Source: Crotophaga sulcirostris
Lineage: Eukaryota; Chordata; Aves; Cuculiformes; Crotophagidae
Assembly: GCA_013397455.1 (NCBI GenBank)
Contig: VYZB01000036.1
Coordinates: forward strand, 273,237-337,236
DNA length: 64,000 bases
Direction: 5' to 3'
The first letter of the stretch is position 1. Each line of letters opens with the position of its first letter. This document shows, in pieces, positions 12,501 through 21,901 of the stretch. The notes under the pieces were generated by a model. It saw only the letters and a list, made by a program, of their open reading frames with translations, searched no databases and was not told where the DNA came from. Position numbers and translations under genes: made by a program.

Positions 12501-15500
12501 AATTCTGATCCAAAAAAACCCAGTTCTTGTTCCTCTAGCTGACCTTAATGTCAGAGGTGGATGAAAAAAAAGAATAATAAAACTGCGAAAAAGCACTATT
12601 CTACAAGCTGATTATTTCTTAAAAGGTGTACTGGTTTTGGCTGGGAAAGAGTTAATTTTCTCCACAGTAGCTTGAGGGTGTTATGCTTTGGGTGTTGATA
12701 ACACAGGGATGTTTTAGTTGTTGCTGAACAGTGCTTACACAGCATCAAGGACTTTTTTTTCTCTTTCTAGTAATATATGAAAGTCAAATAATTATTTAAA
12801 AATGAAAGAAATTTCACTACAACTAAAAAAACGTAATCAAGGAAATATATATAGAAACACATCAAAAACATGTTTGTTTTAAACAAACAGTACTATTTCA
12901 ATGATTTAAGAGTATCCCTTTAAAAAAGGACTTACATTCTAGAGCTTGGTACAGTAGCTCAAAGTCTTCTTTTGTTTTAGGGTTCAGTTTTCCCTCCCAC
13001 TCCCTTCTCAGTCTTTCTTCTTTCTCCTGTTTTTTCCGTAACTCTTCTTGTGCTTCCCATTCCAGCCTTAACCTCTTCTTTTCCCTCAGATTTTGTACTA
13101 TGTTTATGGCATGCCAACGACGGAAATATGTCTGTAAAACTATTACCTATACGTGACACAATACCAAAGAATCATGAATTTAAAACAGAACAACATAATC
13201 TTTTGTTCTTAACTGTTGTTTTTTGTAGATACATAACTATATTTTCTAAGATTTTTCTTGTACTCAAAGTAATTGAAATGTCACAAAACCAGTCACTATT
13301 AGTCTAAACACTAGTATGCTTACTTATTTAGGTAACTGCAGTTGACCAAGTGAGTACAGCGGGGAAACTAGGTTCAAATAATCAAGTTAAAATATAAATG
13401 ACAATTACAAAATCCATTTTTCTTTTTCAAATCTCCCCTTAAGATGTCATTTGCCATGTATTGTTTTTATCCTTTTCTCTTCAGCTTTGTAGGTAGACGT
13501 ATTCATCTTACTATTAATTTACATAGTGTTTAGATTGAGAATTTAGACACATATTCGCAAATTTTTTTTATCATTTCTAGAATCAAAAATCAGCACATAC
13601 ACATAAAATCAATTGCATTTTATATGTACGCAAATAGTGAAGGTGAAGCTATCAGTGTTGTTATGACAGAACTTAAAAAAGAAAATTAAAAAAATCACTT
13701 TCCAAAGCTGTAGCTATAAAAGAGTCCAGAAATTCGTATAAGTATGCTAAGGGAGGACACTGCACAAGCCTGAGCTTCTGACAGCTGAGCCAGCACTTGC
13801 ACCACAAGCAGTTTAACCAGGTCAATACCATGAGCTAATAAGCCTTGTTCAACACTGAAGCTATCAGGCCCAAAACCATGCTAATAGTTAAAATACTGTC
13901 TCTAGAGATATGTTAACCTAACCTTTCTCTTGAATATGTCTTCAGCTAGTATTTCAATATGGAACTGCACTGCACTGTGTGAATCCGTCAACTTGAACAA
14001 ACATCAAGCTGATGTCTCTCTACTGTGCATTACAGAGTGCCTATAGATACACTACAGATTTCAGAAAGTGGCACTAATGATCACAGTAAAACATATTGGT
14101 AGTCCTGAGGAAACGATTACCCATTTGGGCTCCATTTCTACAAGATGCTTGTTGTCATCAGCTGATGCTGACCAAATAAGAAGTTCTTAGAGAAAACTTC
14201 TACTCAGAAGATTATCCTACTTAGACACTTGGGGAACTGTTTCTCTATTTAGTTTGATTCTGATTACCTACTTTAAGCAATCAAATTAATAACTAGAACA
14301 TTTACAAAGCTGCACCTCATTTAATACGATGCTGGGTGTTAAGTTAGATGTGCAGTCACTGAATATGTGGTTTTCAAAAAGGATGGCATCCTCTGTACAA
14401 TAAATATACAGAATCTGTCATTGGAATCACCTGCATGAGGAAAGTCAGTGCATCAGAAAAGCTCAGACTCAATGCATGTGTTTACATAGTCAGGTACTAC
14501 CTTAATGTCCAAGCAGGTAGCTTGAACATAATCCAACAGATCAGTTTGCGAAAGGTAACCTACCAAGTCTGTTAAAACAACCAACCACCCTAAAAATACA
14601 AATCCCAAGAGCTGAATGCAGGTCTCCTAAACCCTAACCCAATACTTCATCCGTTAGAGGCCATAAATTAAGCACGTAGCTTAGATCTTTCCAAAAAGAT
14701 CATGAGAATGCCACAGGTACAAGCCTGTTTTAATTCCTAATGTTCTATGTGGAAGTTTAACTGCCACTGTAAGACAGAAAACAGTAAATTCAGAATTCTT
14801 AATATTTAAGAAATTTCAAGTTCTCAAATGTTGCTAAAACCACAGAGCAAACATACATTTCTCCCATATCTGAAAGACTACAAAATGTGAAGATTAAGAA
14901 GACATTTTGCAGTGCACTTTTCAATTCACTCTCTAAATACTCAATAAATATCCAGATAACCTTTGTAATACTTTGTTTTACAGATAGTTTCAAACACAGA
15001 TAAGTACTTACTGCTTCAAGTCTACGTTTATGGTATTCATCCGCTGTAAGATACTTCCCAGGACTTATTAGTTTGTCAGTCTTGTTTGACACATACAGGC
15101 CAATTTTAGTCATCTGTGTTGATGTTGTATTTCTTGTTTGTTGTGGTTTATTTTTTTCAAAAACTGTCTGGGGAAAAATGCATTTCAGATTATAACAAAC
15201 AAATAAAGCCTTTGACACCATTTCCCACAGCATTCCCCTGGAGAAACTGGCTGCTTATGGCTTGGACAGGCTGGATGGTTGGGTACAAAGAGATGTGGTG
15301 AATGGGGTTAAATCCAGTTGGCAGCCACTCACAAGTGGTGTTCCCCAGGGCTCAGTACTGAGGCAGATACCATTTAATATCTTTATCAACGATCTGGGAT
15401 TGAGTGGACCCTCAATAAGTTTGCAGACGACACCAAGTTATGAGGGAGTATTGATCTGCTTGAGGGTAGGAAGGCTCTACAGATGCATGTGGACAGGCTG

Positions 15501-18347
15501 GATAGACAGGCCGAGGTCAACTGTACTGAGGTTCAATAAGGCCAAGTGCTGGGTTCTGTGCCTGGGCCACAACAACCCCATGCAACGCTTCTGGCTTGGG
15601 GATGAATGGTTGGAAAGCTGCTTGGTGGAAAAGGACTGGGGGTTGTTGGTTGACAGCCAGCTGAATATGAACCAGCAGTGTGCCCAGGTGACCAAGAAGG
15701 CCAATACCATCCTGGCTTGTATCAGAAACAGTGTGGCCAGCAGGGAAGTGATTGTCCCCCCGTACTCACTGGTGAGGCTGCAACTCAAATATTGTGTTAA
15801 TTTGTGTCCCTTGTGACAAGAAAGACATTAAGGTACTTCTACCAGGTAACAGTATGGCCTCGAGTTGCACCAGGGGAAGTTTAAACTAGGTATTAGGAAA
15901 TATTGTTTCACTGAATGGGTTGTCAGGCATTGGAACAGGCTGCCCAGGGGTCATTGAGTCGTCATACGTGGAGGTATTTAAAAGATGTGTAGATGAGGTG
16001 CTTAGGGACATGGTTTAGTGGTGAACTTGGCAGTGTTAGGTTTATAGTTGGATTTGATGATCTTAAAGGTCTTTTCCAACCTAAAAGACTCTGTGATTCT
16101 GCAACAAAATTCGTATTTGTAACAAAAATCACAAGACTAATGATATTCATTCATTAAATAACTTCAATTGCACATTTATTTCTGACCTACTTCCTCATTC
16201 TAATTGGAAACATTTGTGTCAACATTCTATTCCATTTGGCAAAAAAATATTCTGAAAAGACACTACAAAGCCATTACCTGTGTTTCTCTACAAAATATCT
16301 CAATCCCTTTGTCAGGTCGTTTTTTGGGTATCGTTTGTGATCCTGCATTATGAAATTCCACTCCTGTGATCCTGTTCTTAAATCCACCCAGAAATGGTTT
16401 ACCATAGGTAGGCCTCTCAATTTTTACAGTTACATCTCGGAATGAATCAGAATCTGTTAAAGTGGAAGTTCCAAGATAGAAATATAGTTTCTTTTAGTAA
16501 CAGATTGAGATTAGAGCATGATTACATCTATCAACACATGCGTAAAACCAGCATTTACCTGTTTGTACCCTGACATTTATGACATCAGGCATGTGGTAAT
16601 CTTGTTGAACTGCTTTCCCAGGAAAATGTTCCTGATCAAGACGTGATTTCTCAGCCTGGACAGTTTCACCAAAGTTAGTGTTAGTTCTCCTAAGAGTTTC
16701 ATTATCCTCAATCATGTTTCCTAAAGATAAAAACAAAATTAATTCCTGATAAGCATCTCAAAACAAACAAATAAATAACTCTTTCAAATTTACCCTGAGA
16801 TTATTTTACTGAAACACCACAACACAGAATAATAATAGATGTTTTGATGTGGAAGGTCAGTCTACATGAAAGCTGAAAGAGTACTATCGTGCACTTTTTA
16901 AAGATATCTCTAACGTAATACAGTCACTACATAAAGTCATTCATATTACATTTTTTAAAAAAGATATAGTAACTAAATGTATTTATTTGCAAATGTATAA
17001 CTTCAAATCAAAGTTACCCATTTATACTGCAGACTTTTACTGAAAAATCTTACCTAAACCTGCTCCAATTTAGACCAGATCAAAGCATACAACAGCTGAA
17101 TCACTGTTGTCTTTCACACCATACCTGATGTTGCAGTGTTTATTCAAAAACTGTATTCCGATCCAGATCTACTTAGCTCAACGTTCCAGAAATCAGTTAT
17201 TTTTAATTTAGAAATCAGACTCTACCTGGCTTTGGTACAGCACCCTTCCTAGGATGCAACTGCAAGTTACTTAGAAAGAGAGCATCTGAATGCAGCCCAG
17301 GCAAGAGGAAGGTGGTCACAGCTCCATACTGCGAAGGGTCGCTCACTGTGCTCACCTGTTAAATGGGCTGTGTTACCTTCTGCTCTGAAGACCTAAGAAA
17401 ACTGGGCACTGAAATGGGGAGAAGTAACACACGACACCCAGACTGGAAAGGAACAAGTGCAGGAAATGACAGAGTGTTTTGAGGACTGTAGGAGAAAGAC
17501 ATGGATGACAGAAGGGTGGCAGGAAAGTTAAAACTGTCTAAAAAAGGTAAAACAGTAAGGTGATTGCTATGGTCTAGTCTAAACCGTTAGTAGCCAATGT
17601 ATTCATATGAATTATGCACTGTTATTTTCCAAATGTGTGTACTAAACACGTATACATACAAATGTTTCTGGAAACGAAGATCATGCTGTAAAATGCCACA
17701 TTAGTCTATAAATTACTACTGCTGCTTGAGATAAAGAATACATTCCTCACCTTTTCAAGCATGTTTTATGTAAGAACTTAAAAAGTCACTTCAAGACCAA
17801 AAAACAGAAGACATGAGCAGAATGAGGGGAGGGGGTGTGCAGGAAGCCATGATCAAGTTGAAGAAAAAAAATCTAAGGCCTTAATGTCCAACATTTTAAT
17901 AAATTCTTTACCTGTTACTGTCCCACTTGCTGTATTCTCTGATAGTACTGAGTTTTGAGATGTTTGTTCTTCCCTTTCTGAATTTCTTACTTCAGGTAAA
18001 GTAGAATAATTCTCATGGGTAACAGGAGATGTGATCTCAGATGATGTGCTGAACGGGGCATCTGGCTCAAATACATCTTGCTCGTCCTTTCCCGTCACTT
18101 CTTGATTGATTAATCCTTCTCCAAGTTGTTCCGACTGTGCTAAACCTGACTGCTCCAGAGCAGACTGCAGCTCGCAGCCCTCCTCTGACTGTACAGGGCC
18201 TGTAACCTCTGAAAGCACAGGCTGCTCTGCTAGGTCTCCGTTCTTGGCCTCTCCGGTGGCTCTGCTTTGTGGGGATGCAGATGGTTGCTCTGTATCTGAC
18301 CTTTCCGTTATAACAACTTCAAAGTTACTATCTGATGTATCTTCCAT
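320..18347 (-). CDS. IQUB: IQ motif and ubiquitin-like domain protein IQUB (partial, C-terminus outside window)
   Basis: Nine coding exons on the minus strand join in frame into 638 codons. Mammalian IQUB is about 790 aa, so roughly 120-150 residues lie left of position 1. In order: an acidic Ser/Glu-rich N-terminus (1-145); a segment matching the second half of the ubiquitin-like fold (about 146-170); a conserved block ending in a Lys-Pro-Phe-Leu-Gly-Gly motif and a long conserved linker (200-310); an IQ motif starting Leu-Gln-Thr-Tyr-Phe-Arg-Arg (about 314-325); a charged helical stretch; a conserved helical region; and a Cys-x2-Cys...Cys-x2-Cys module (C570, C573, C594, C597). Known role of the family: calmodulin-binding component of the radial spoke (RS1) in sperm flagella and cilia. 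Oddities: no exon was found for the first half of the ubiquitin-like fold, and the 5' end is duplicated at an assembly join. Identity is secure; the exon model is read by eye. Confidence 0.93.
569..2151. other. IQUB intron without recognisable content
   Basis: 1.6 kb of AT-rich sequence. No conserved exon or identifiable repeat seen on either strand. Confidence 0.55.
2152..2328 (-). CDS. IQUB: IQUB exon (residues 497-555)
   Basis: 177 bp, phase 0, acceptor TTTCAG and donor AAG|GTATTA. It begins Glu-His-Glu-Cys-Lys-Leu-Thr and contains Asn-Leu-Glu-Gly-Leu-Arg-Lys-Arg-Ile and [12 protein letters not shown], conserved in IQUB. Confidence 0.93.
2329..3793. other. IQUB intron with an A-rich stretch and an AAAT microsatellite
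   Basis: 1.5 kb. It holds an A/C-rich low-complexity stretch around 2750-2815 and the AAAT microsatellite at 3207-3244; otherwise nothing recognised. Confidence 0.55.
3207..3244 (+). repeat. AAAT microsatellite
   Basis: Short GAAT units run into about seven AAAT units in an IQUB intron. Confidence 0.95.
3794..3964 (-). CDS. IQUB: IQUB exon (residues 440-496)
   Basis: 171 bp, phase 0 both sides, donor GAG|GTATGT. It contains [11 protein letters not shown] and [10 protein letters not shown], all conserved IQUB anchors. Confidence 0.92.
3965..8848. other. Long IQUB intron without recognisable content
   Basis: 4.9 kb of AT-rich sequence. I see only homopolymer and simple A/T runs, and no convincing exon or repeat family. 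Confidence 0.5.
8849..9024 (-). CDS. IQUB: IQUB exon (residues 381-439)
   Basis: 176 bp from acceptor CTGTAG to donor AAG|GTCAGT. It encodes [10 protein letters not shown] followed by the conserved [14 protein letters not shown] run, and ends Phe-Leu-Asp-Lys. The junction residue before Trp is Leu, where mammals have Phe. Confidence 0.93.
9319..9340 (+). repeat. 11-bp unit repeated twice
   Basis: GAGCTCCTGTG occurs twice head to tail. Confidence 0.9.
12627..12765 (+). mobile_element. Fragment of an avian endogenous retrovirus LTR
   Basis: The sequence begins TGTACTGGTTTTGGCTGG and continues through a GTTAATTTTC block, GATAACACAGGGATG and GTGCTTACACAG. I recognise this pattern as the left part of a common bird endogenous LTR. 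It stops after about 140 bp in a T-rich stretch, with no internal viral sequence nearby, so it is a truncated solo-LTR remnant. Family assignment is from memory. Confidence 0.6.
12936..13146 (-). CDS. IQUB: IQUB exon with IQ calmodulin-binding motif (residues 311-380)
   Basis: 211 bp between ATAG and AAT|GTAAGT. It opens with [12 protein letters not shown], an IQ motif with Leu in the first position. A highly charged Glu/Lys/Arg helix follows, then Asn-Pro-Lys-Thr-Lys-Glu-Asp-Phe-Glu. Exits in phase 1. Confidence 0.93.
13147..15011. other. IQUB intron without recognisable content
   Basis: 1.9 kb. Nothing identifiable seen on either strand. Confidence 0.5.
15012..15167 (-). CDS. IQUB: IQUB exon (residues 259-310)
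   Basis: 156 bp, phase 0 both sides, donor GCA|GTAAGT. It contains the conserved Thr-Ser-Thr-Gln-Met-Thr and Tyr-Val-Ser-Asn-Lys-Thr-Asp-Lys-Leu motifs and ends Glu-Tyr-His-Lys-Arg-Arg-Leu-Glu-Ala. The upstream intron is almost filled by a CR1 element that begins about 35-40 bp from this acceptor. Confidence 0.93.
15203..16102 (+). mobile_element. CR1 LINE fragment, 3' part of the reverse transcriptase ORF and 3' UTR
   Basis: From about 15208 a decayed reading frame gives Ala-Phe-Asp-Thr-Ile-Ser-His-Ser and later Gly-Val-Pro-Gln-Gly-Ser-Val-Leu, typical of the CR1 reverse transcriptase. The 3' end (GATCTTAAAGGTCTTTTCCA, then a CTGTGATTCTG tail) is the standard CR1 terminus. Frame breaks show it is dead. 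It fills most of the intron between two IQUB exons, in the opposite orientation to the gene. Confidence 0.93.
16278..16453 (-). CDS. IQUB: IQUB exon (residues 200-258)
   Basis: Acceptor AACAG and donor CAG|GTAATG bound 176 bp. The translation holds a strongly conserved block with Gly-Lys-Pro-Phe-Leu-Gly-Gly-Phe and Thr-Gly-Val-Glu-Phe-His-Asn-Ala-Gly, and ends Cys-Arg-Glu-Thr-Gln. Phase is 0 on exit. Confidence 0.92.
16559..16720 (-). CDS. IQUB: IQUB exon, second half of ubiquitin-like domain (residues 146-199)
   Basis: The exon lies between acceptor TTTAG (16721-16722 reversed) and donor CAG|GTAAAT. It starts [10 protein letters not shown], which aligns with the Gly-Lys-Ile-Leu...Asn-Glu-Thr-Leu segment in the middle of the mammalian ubiquitin-like fold. 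It ends with Val-Gln-Thr, a second conserved anchor. Length is 162 bp, phase 1 in and out. Confidence 0.86.
16721..17911. other. IQUB intron where a ubiquitin-like exon would be expected
   Basis: 1.2 kb without N. I looked on the minus strand for an exon of about 130 bp encoding the first half of the ubiquitin-like fold and found none with acceptable splice sites and no stops. No repeat is recognised. Confidence 0.5.
17912..18347 (-). CDS. IQUB: IQUB first coding exon (residues 1-145, phase 1 out)
   Basis: The start codon is at 18347-18345, three bases after an AG acceptor (reverse complement of the CT at 18351-18352), so a non-coding upstream exon is expected. The donor reads CAG|GTAAAG at 17911/17912. 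The translation is rich in Ser, Glu and Gln and of low complexity, like the disordered N-terminus of other IQUB proteins, and is poorly conserved. The part from 18221 upward is repeated at 20211-20337. Confidence 0.88.
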
Positions 18348-18624
18348 TTCCTAAAGCATCAGTCATACGTCTTCAACCTTTCTGAAATAATAATCACAGT
18401 TATCTGTTTAAAATTGCATACCAGCGCATTTCTGCTACCAAAGATATGGGTGATTTAATATCCTGAAAACCTTTTTGTGTATCTTTTCCCAAATAGCCTA
18501 TTTGGAATAGCACAAGGTCTTTGCTTCCACCAAACCAAAAACATTTCACATGTTCTCATTGGTCCTTAACAGTAAGAATACTGCACGGCAATGACAGCAG
18601 GTAGTCAGCACAACTCTTACATAA

Positions 18625-18978
18625 AGAATCACAGAATGGTTTAGGTTGGAAGGGATCTTAAAGCCCATCCAGTTCCACCCCTCCTGCCATGGGCAGGGAC
18701 ACCTCCCACCAGCCCAGGCTGCTCAAGGCCCCATCCAACCTGGCCTTGAACACCTCCAGGGAGGGGGCACCCACAGCTTCCCAGGGCACCCTGTGCCAGG
18801 GCCTCACCACCCTCAGCGTGAAGAATTTCTTCCTAATGTCTAATCTAAATCTTCCCCCTTCCAATTTAAAGCCGTTCCCCCTCGTCCCATCCCTATTTAC
18901 CCTTGTAAAAAGTCCCTCCCCAGCTGTCCTGCAGGCCACTATAAGGTCTCCCCGGAGCCTTCTCCTCTGCAGAGATCT
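18625..18978 (-). mobile_element. CR1 LINE 3' fragment
   Basis: In reversed orientation, AGAATGGTTTAGGTTGGAAG followed by the familiar CR1 3' region (TGGCCTTGAACACCTCCAGG, CAGCGTGAAGAATTTCTTCC) up to the CTTCTCCTCTGC segment. Confidence 0.93.
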
Positions 18979-19059
18979 ACAGATAAATTCTTTAACACTT
19001 GGTACAGGTACAAAGAATGCACAGAGCAGCGTTACCCACGCACCGCACGCCTTTACGGT

Positions 19060-19420
19060 TTCCTGCGCTGCCACTGAACCGACACGGGCGAGAAGAACCC
19101 AGATCCCATGTTCATGGAAACAAAACTCCAGCGGCACAGAGGAAGGGGAGCCCGGCGCAGGTGCGGGGACGGCAGCCCAGGACACGGCGCGCACCGGGAC
19201 GCCCCCCCCACCCCGGGCCCGCCCTCCGCAACGGCCGCTGCTCGCGCCGGCGGCGTCTCGCGGTAGCCATGGCAGCCGGGCGGGGGCGGCTCCTGGCGGA
19301 GCAGGCGCGGCCCAGGGCCGAGTAAGGCCGCAAAGGGAGGCGGGGTGAAGGGAGAAAGGCCGAGACCTCCCCGGCTCCACGTTATCCCGCTGCCTCCGCC
19401 TCCCGCGGCCTCGCCAGGGT
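19060..19420 (-). promoter_or_regulatory. CpG island, probable IQUB promoter (left copy)
   Basis: GC-rich, CpG-dense block in an otherwise AT-rich region, about 0.7-1.1 kb upstream of the IQUB start-codon exon. That exon has an AG acceptor just before the ATG, so a non-coding first exon is expected here. The exact start site and donor are not resolved. Confidence 0.65.
19263..19276. promoter_or_regulatory. X-box-like palindrome (candidate RFX site), left copy
   Basis: GTAGCCATGGCAGC matches 12 of 14 bases of the symmetrical X-box form GTTGCCATGGCAAC. RFX factors drive many ciliary genes and IQUB is a flagellar/ciliary protein. The function is inferred; the match is seen. Confidence 0.45.
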
Positions 19421-19752
19421 GGCAACCGCGTCTGGGTGCCAGCGACGGTTCCCCTTCAGTTTATATTGCAAATGGTGGCAGAAACGGTGCTCGTACCCCA
19501 AACTGATCCCTGGGTATTAAGAAAAGTCAGCGTGTTCAGACGCTGGTAGCCCTGGCTCCGCAGGGTGGCCGTTCCCTCGGAGCTGGGTGCCAGCACGGCC
19601 CTGTGCGGTGTGTCCAGCCTCACACGGGGCTCCTGCCCTGGCCCGACTGGGTCCTGGGGCGAGGACTGCGGGTGCTGGGTGGAAGTTAAGATACTTACAT
19701 CAGAATTAAAACCATATGAAACTGAATTTCCTGGTGTTCGGTGTGTGATTTC

Positions 19753-19815
19753 CATAGAATTATTTAGGTTGGAAAAGACCTTTTAAGATCATCAGGTCCA
19801 GCCATAAACCAGTTC
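19753..19815 (-). mobile_element. Short CR1 3' end fragment (left copy)
   Basis: CATAGAATTATTTAGGTTGG and the following bases are the reversed CR1 terminus. Recognisable for only about 60 bp. Confidence 0.75.
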
Positions 19816-19911
19816 TGAGGGAACTCTTCCAAGGATTCCAGCACACTACAGGAAAACTCAGTCTGCACTCATTTCACACGACCATTTTAGAGGTGAAATA
19901 CACAGTTCTGC

Positions 19912-20209
19912 GTCACAACTGGGGTTGTTTAGCCTGAAAAAGAGGAGGCTCAGGGGTGACCTTATTGCGCTCTACAACTACCTAAAAGGAGGTTGTAGTC
20001 AGGCAGGGGTTGGTCTCTTCTCTCAGGTTACCAGTGACAGAACTAGAGGACATGGACTCAAGCTTAGTCAGGGAAAGTTTAGGCTTGATGTAAGGTAAAA
20101 GTTCTTCACTAAGGGTGATTGGCCATTGGAATGCGCTGCCTGGGGAGGTGGTGGAGTCACCAGCACTGGGGTTGTTTAAGAGGAGACTGGATGAAGCACT
20201 CAGTGCCAT
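19912..20209 (+). mobile_element. CR1 LINE fragment cut by the assembly join
   Basis: GGGGTTGTTTAGCCTGAAAA, GAGGAGGCTCAGGGGTGACC and TGGAATGCGCTGCCTGGGGA are CR1 3' landmarks. The element stops at the N before its 3' terminus. Confidence 0.9.
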
Positions 20210-20210
20210 N
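20210..20210. other. Single N, assembly join
   Basis: One undetermined base separates the end of copy 1 from the beginning of copy 2 of the duplicated segment. Confidence 0.99.
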
Positions 20211-20337
20211 GCTGCTCTGCTAGGTCTCCGTTCTTGGCCTCTCCGGTGGCTCTGCTTTGTGGGGATGCAGATGGTTGCTCTGTATCTGACCTTTCCGTTA
20301 TAACAACTTCAAAGTTACTATCTGATGTATCTTCCAT
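20211..20337 (-). pseudogene. Duplicated 5' fragment of the first IQUB coding exon
   Basis: Identical to 18221-18347 and holds the IQUB start codon (20337-20335) and 42 codons, then runs into the N and CR1 sequence with no donor. If the duplication is an assembly artefact this is not a real second copy. If real, it is a broken exon. Confidence 0.85.
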
Positions 20338-20614
20338 TTCCTAAAGCATCAGTCATACGTCTTCAACCTTTCTGAAATAATAATCACAGTTATCTGTTTA
20401 AAATTGCATACCAGCGCATTTCTGCTACCAAAGATATGGGTGATTTAATATCCTGAAAACCTTTTTGTGTATCTTTTCCCAAATAGCCTATTTGGAATAG
20501 CACAAGGTCTTTGCTTCCACCAAACCAAAAACATTTCACATGTTCTCATTGGTCCTTAACAGTAAGAATACTGCACGGCAATGACAGCAGGTAGTCAGCA
20601 CAACTCTTACATAA

Positions 20615-20968
20615 AGAATCACAGAATGGTTTAGGTTGGAAGGGATCTTAAAGCCCATCCAGTTCCACCCCTCCTGCCATGGGCAGGGACACCTCCCACC
20701 AGCCCAGGCTGCTCAAGGCCCCATCCAACCTGGCCTTGAACACCTCCAGGGAGGGGGCACCCACAGCTTCCCAGGGCACCCTGTGCCAGGGCCTCACCAC
20801 CCTCAGCGTGAAGAATTTCTTCCTAATGTCTAATATAAATCTTCCCCCTTCCAATTTAAAGCCGTTCCCCCTCGTCCCATCCCTATTTACCCTTGTAAAA
20901 AGTCCCTCCCCAGCTGTCCTGCAGGCCACTATAAGGTCTCCCCGGAGCCTTCTCCTCTGCAGAGATCT
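20615..20968 (-). mobile_element. CR1 LINE 3' fragment (duplicate copy)
   Basis: Second copy of the CR1 at 18625-18978 within the 1,989-bp duplication, with one visible base difference. Confidence 0.92.
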
Positions 20969-21049
20969 ACAGATAAATTCTTTAACACTTGGTACAGGTA
21001 CAAAGAATGCACAGAGCAGCGTTACCCACGCACCGCACGCCTTTACGGT

Positions 21050-21410
21050 TTCCTGCGCTGCCACTGAACCGACACGGGCGAGAAGAACCCAGATCCCATG
21101 TTCATGGAAACAAAACTCCAGCGGCACAGAGGAAGGGGAGCCCGGCGCAGGTGCGGGGACGGCAGCCCAGGACACGGCGCGCACCGGGACGCCCCCCCCA
21201 CCCCGGGCCCGCCCTCCGCAACGGCCGCTGCTCGCGCCGGCGGCGTCTCGCGGTAGCCATGGCAGCCGGGCGGGGGCGGCTCCTGGCGGAGCAGGCGCGG
21301 CCCAGGGCCGAGTAAGGCCGCAAAGGGAGGCGGGGTGAAGGGAGAAAGGCCGAGACCTCCCCGGCTCCACGTTATCCCGCTGCCTCCGCCTCCCGCGGCC
21401 TCGCCAGGGT
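21050..21410 (-). promoter_or_regulatory. CpG island, probable IQUB promoter (right copy)
   Basis: Duplicate of 19060-19420. If the duplication is a contig overlap, the genome has only one such island. Confidence 0.6.
21253..21266. promoter_or_regulatory. X-box-like palindrome (candidate RFX site), right copy
   Basis: Duplicate of 19263-19276. Confidence 0.42.
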
Positions 21411-21742
21411 GGCAACCGCGTCTGGGTGCCAGCGACGGTTCCCCTTCAGTTTATATTGCAAATGGTGGCAGAAACGGTGCTCGTACCCCAAACTGCTCCC
21501 TGGGTATTAAGAAAAGTCAGCGTGTTCAGACGCTGGTAGCCCTGGCTCCGCAGGGTGGCCGTTCCCTCGGAGCTGGGTGCCAGCACGGCCCTGTGCGGTG
21601 TGTCCAGCCTCACACGGGGCTCCTGCCCTGGCCCGACTGGGTCCTGGGGCGAGGACTGCGGGTGCTGGGTGGAAGTTAAGATACTTACATCAGAATTAAA
21701 ACCATATGAAACTGAATTTCCTGGTGTTCGGTGTGTGATTTC

Positions 21743-21805
21743 CATAGAATTATTTAGGTTGGAAAAGACCTTTTAAGATCATCAGGTCCAGCCATAAACC
21801 AGTTC
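21743..21805 (-). mobile_element. Short CR1 3' end fragment (right copy)
   Basis: Duplicate of 19753-19815. Confidence 0.75.
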
Positions 21806-21901
21806 TGAGGGAACTCTTCCAAGGATTCCAGCACACTACAGGAAAACTCAGTCTGCACTCATTTCACACGACCATTTTAGAGGTGAAATACACAGTTCTG
21901 C

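Larger units (their letters stand above)
9025..12935. other. IQUB intron with an LTR fragment
   Basis: 3.9 kb. It contains an 11-bp unit repeated twice at 9319-9340 and the LTR-like fragment at 12627-12765. No exon is apparent. Confidence 0.5.
18221..20209 (+). repeat. Left copy of a 1,989-bp direct duplication
   Basis: Repeated at 20211-22199 with an offset of 1,990. By eye only two mismatches: C at 18845 versus A at 20835, and A at 19506 versus C at 21496. This copy ends exactly at the single N (20210). It includes the 5' part of the first IQUB coding exon, CR1 fragments and a CpG island. Most likely the end of one contig. Confidence 0.97.

Noticed and set aside
15262..15816. 184-codon reverse-transcriptase-like frame
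   Set aside because: Decayed CR1 ORF2 with frame breaks, reported as a mobile element and not as a host gene.
17041..17360. Donor-like GTAAGA and GTGAGC sites on the minus strand as ends of the missing ubiquitin-like exon
   Set aside because: Upstream sequence has stops in the required frame or leaves only about 40 bp. No similarity to the fold.
18658..19425. 255-codon minus-strand frame (and its copy at 20648-21415)
   Set aside because: It runs through a reversed CR1 and a CpG island. The end of the frame is CR1-derived, so this is not a gene.
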